From Ignavibacteria bacterium (GTDB lineage Bacteria > Bacteroidota > Ignavibacteria > Ignavibacteriales > Ignavibacteriaceae): a DNA stretch of 6,091 bases. Positions 5,130 through 6,091 of this stretch are shown here, one piece after another. The translations under genes were made by a program, and so were the position numbers. The notes below the pieces were generated by a model. The model saw nothing but the letters and a program-made list of their open reading frames with translations, was not told the DNA's origin and searched no databases. Location of the stretch: contig JAUSIA010000184.1 in NCBI GenBank assembly GCA_030648225.1, positions 1-6,091 on the forward strand. The letters are read 5' to 3'. Numbering within the stretch: the stretch's first letter is position 1; every line of letters starts with the position of its first letter.

Positions 5130-6037
5130 AAGACAGCATTAAAATATTTTCTGTATTTGCTCTTTGCTGCCTCATCTGGGGTTCAACGTGGCTGGGGATT
5201 AAAGCAAGTCTTTATTCGCTTACCCCTTTTTACTCAGTTGGATTTCGTTTCGTTATTGCTTCATTTTTAGTTTTGCTTTTTGTGAGATATAAAGGAATAA
5301 AAATCCAGACGGATAAAGTTTCAATTAACCTTTATCTTATTATGGGTTTCTTCTCTTATGTAATTCCTTATGGTTTGGTTTATTGGGCTGAGCAGTTTGT
5401 GCCATCCGGACTTGCAGCAGTGCTCTTTGCTGTTTATCCCTTTTTTGTACTTCTCTTTTCTTACATGGCTTTGCCAGGAGAATCAATCGGCTTCTATAAA
5501 GTTTTGGGAATTGTCCTTGGCTTCGGTGGAATACTTGTAATTTTTTCTGAAAACATAGGTGGAGATATTTCTTCTTATCTGTTAGGAATGACTGCCCTTG
5601 TTCTTAGTGGAATTACACAAGCTGCAAATGTTGTTGTGATAAAAAAATATGGTCATTATCTTAACCCGCTTTCAATGAACTTTATCCCGATGATTATTGC
5701 AGGAATTTTCTTTTTAATCATTGCTTTTCTTTTTGAAGATTTTAATCTATTAGTATTTGATACAAATGCTTACCTGTCTGTTCTTTACCTTGCACTCTTC
5801 GGAACGGTAATTACTTTTACTTCTTATTACTGGCTGCTGAAAAGAGTTAATGTGGTGATTCTTTCGTTAATAGCTTTTATTAATCCAATGATTGCTCTTC
5901 TTCTTGGCTGGTTTATCTATAATGAACAATTATCATCGAGACATTTGTGGGGAAGCATCCTGGTTTTAACCGGTTTACTCTGGGCAAATCTTGGCAATGC
6001 AATATTTAACACAAGAAGAAGAAAAAAGACAGCTTGA
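5126..6037 (+). CDS. EamA family (DMT superfamily) transporter
   Basis: The 303-residue product is almost wholly hydrophobic and has the two-fold EamA repeat of drug/metabolite transporters. Repeat one spans about 8-140 and begins ALCCLIWGSTWLGIK, the usual WGs motif in helix 1. Repeat two spans about 150-288, with PLLL-type helices and the characteristic INPMIALLLGWFIYNEQLS (252-270, conserved Pro and Glu). Ten inner-membrane helices are expected, ending in a basic TRRRKK tail on the cytoplasmic side. Family members export amino acids, nucleosides, drugs or other metabolites; the substrate cannot be read here. It starts with TTG at 5126 inside the pgeF stop (TTGA, 4-nt overlap), backed by GAAGGA at 5114-5119, so it is probably translationally coupled to pgeF. 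No intrinsic terminator is visible in the 54 bases that follow. Confidence 0.93.
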   Translation: MKDSIKIFSVFALCCLIWGSTWLGIKASLYSLTPFYSVGFRFVIASFLVLLFVRYKGIKIQTDKVSINLYLIMGFFSYVIPYGLVYWAEQFVPSGLAAVLFAVYPFFVLLFSYMALPGESIGFYKVLGIVLGFGGILVIFSENIGGDISSYLLGMTALVLSGITQAANVVVIKKYGHYLNPLSMNFIPMIIAGIFFLIIAFLFEDFNLLVFDTNAYLSVLYLALFGTVITFTSYYWLLKRVNVVILSLIAFINPMIALLLGWFIYNEQLSSRHLWGSILVLTGLLWANLGNAIFNTRRRKKTA

Positions 6038-6091
6038 CATTTTTAATTGGCAGGTAAAAAAGCTTTGGTTAAATTTATTTATCTGATTAAT

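Noticed and set aside
6038..6091. Terminator or new gene start after the EamA gene
   Set aside because: No inverted repeat followed by T residues and no ribosome-binding site plus start codon with an open frame could be found in the 54 bases.

Overview
The window is AT-rich (roughly one third G+C by eye) bacterial chromosome. Low G+C, frequent TTG starts, AGGAG-type ribosome-binding sites, tightly overlapping genes and the type of large membrane VWA protein all suit the Bacteroidota/Ignavibacteriota (FCB) group. I lean towards an Ignavibacteria-like organism, but this is inferred from protein style; no rRNA or other marker gene is present.

Layout. The left edge (1-159, minus strand) holds the first 53 codons of a small HicB-like antitoxin-type protein. 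Next comes a 282-bp intergenic stretch (160-441) containing three palindromes whose centres lie exactly 43 bp apart (271.5, 314.5, 357.5). One of them is a perfect 26-bp palindrome. The stretch also holds a smaller 13-nt palindrome and short direct repeats. From 4242 down to 442 runs a minus-strand operon of three overlapping genes: surE (5'/3'-nucleotidase), a PhzF-family isomerase/epimerase-like protein, and a 716-residue membrane protein with a complete VWA metal site. A 149-bp divergent intergenic region (4243-4391) carries a good extended -10 promoter candidate for surE. On the plus strand, pgeF (laccase-domain peptidoglycan editing factor, 4392-5129) overlaps by 4 nt an EamA-family ten-helix transporter (5126-6037). 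The last 54 bases hold no gene or terminator that I can see.

How the genes fit together. The two divergent transcription units look like housekeeping or repair functions. SurE and PgeF both act on nucleotides or nucleotide-linked cell-wall precursors. PhzF-like and EamA proteins have unknown substrates. The VWA protein probably works at the inner membrane with its large domain outside the cytoplasm. The overlaps (17, 1 and 4 nt) suggest translational coupling within each unit. No shared pathway can be read from the sequence. The coding part is ordinary; the least explained element is the evenly spaced palindrome trio at 263-365.
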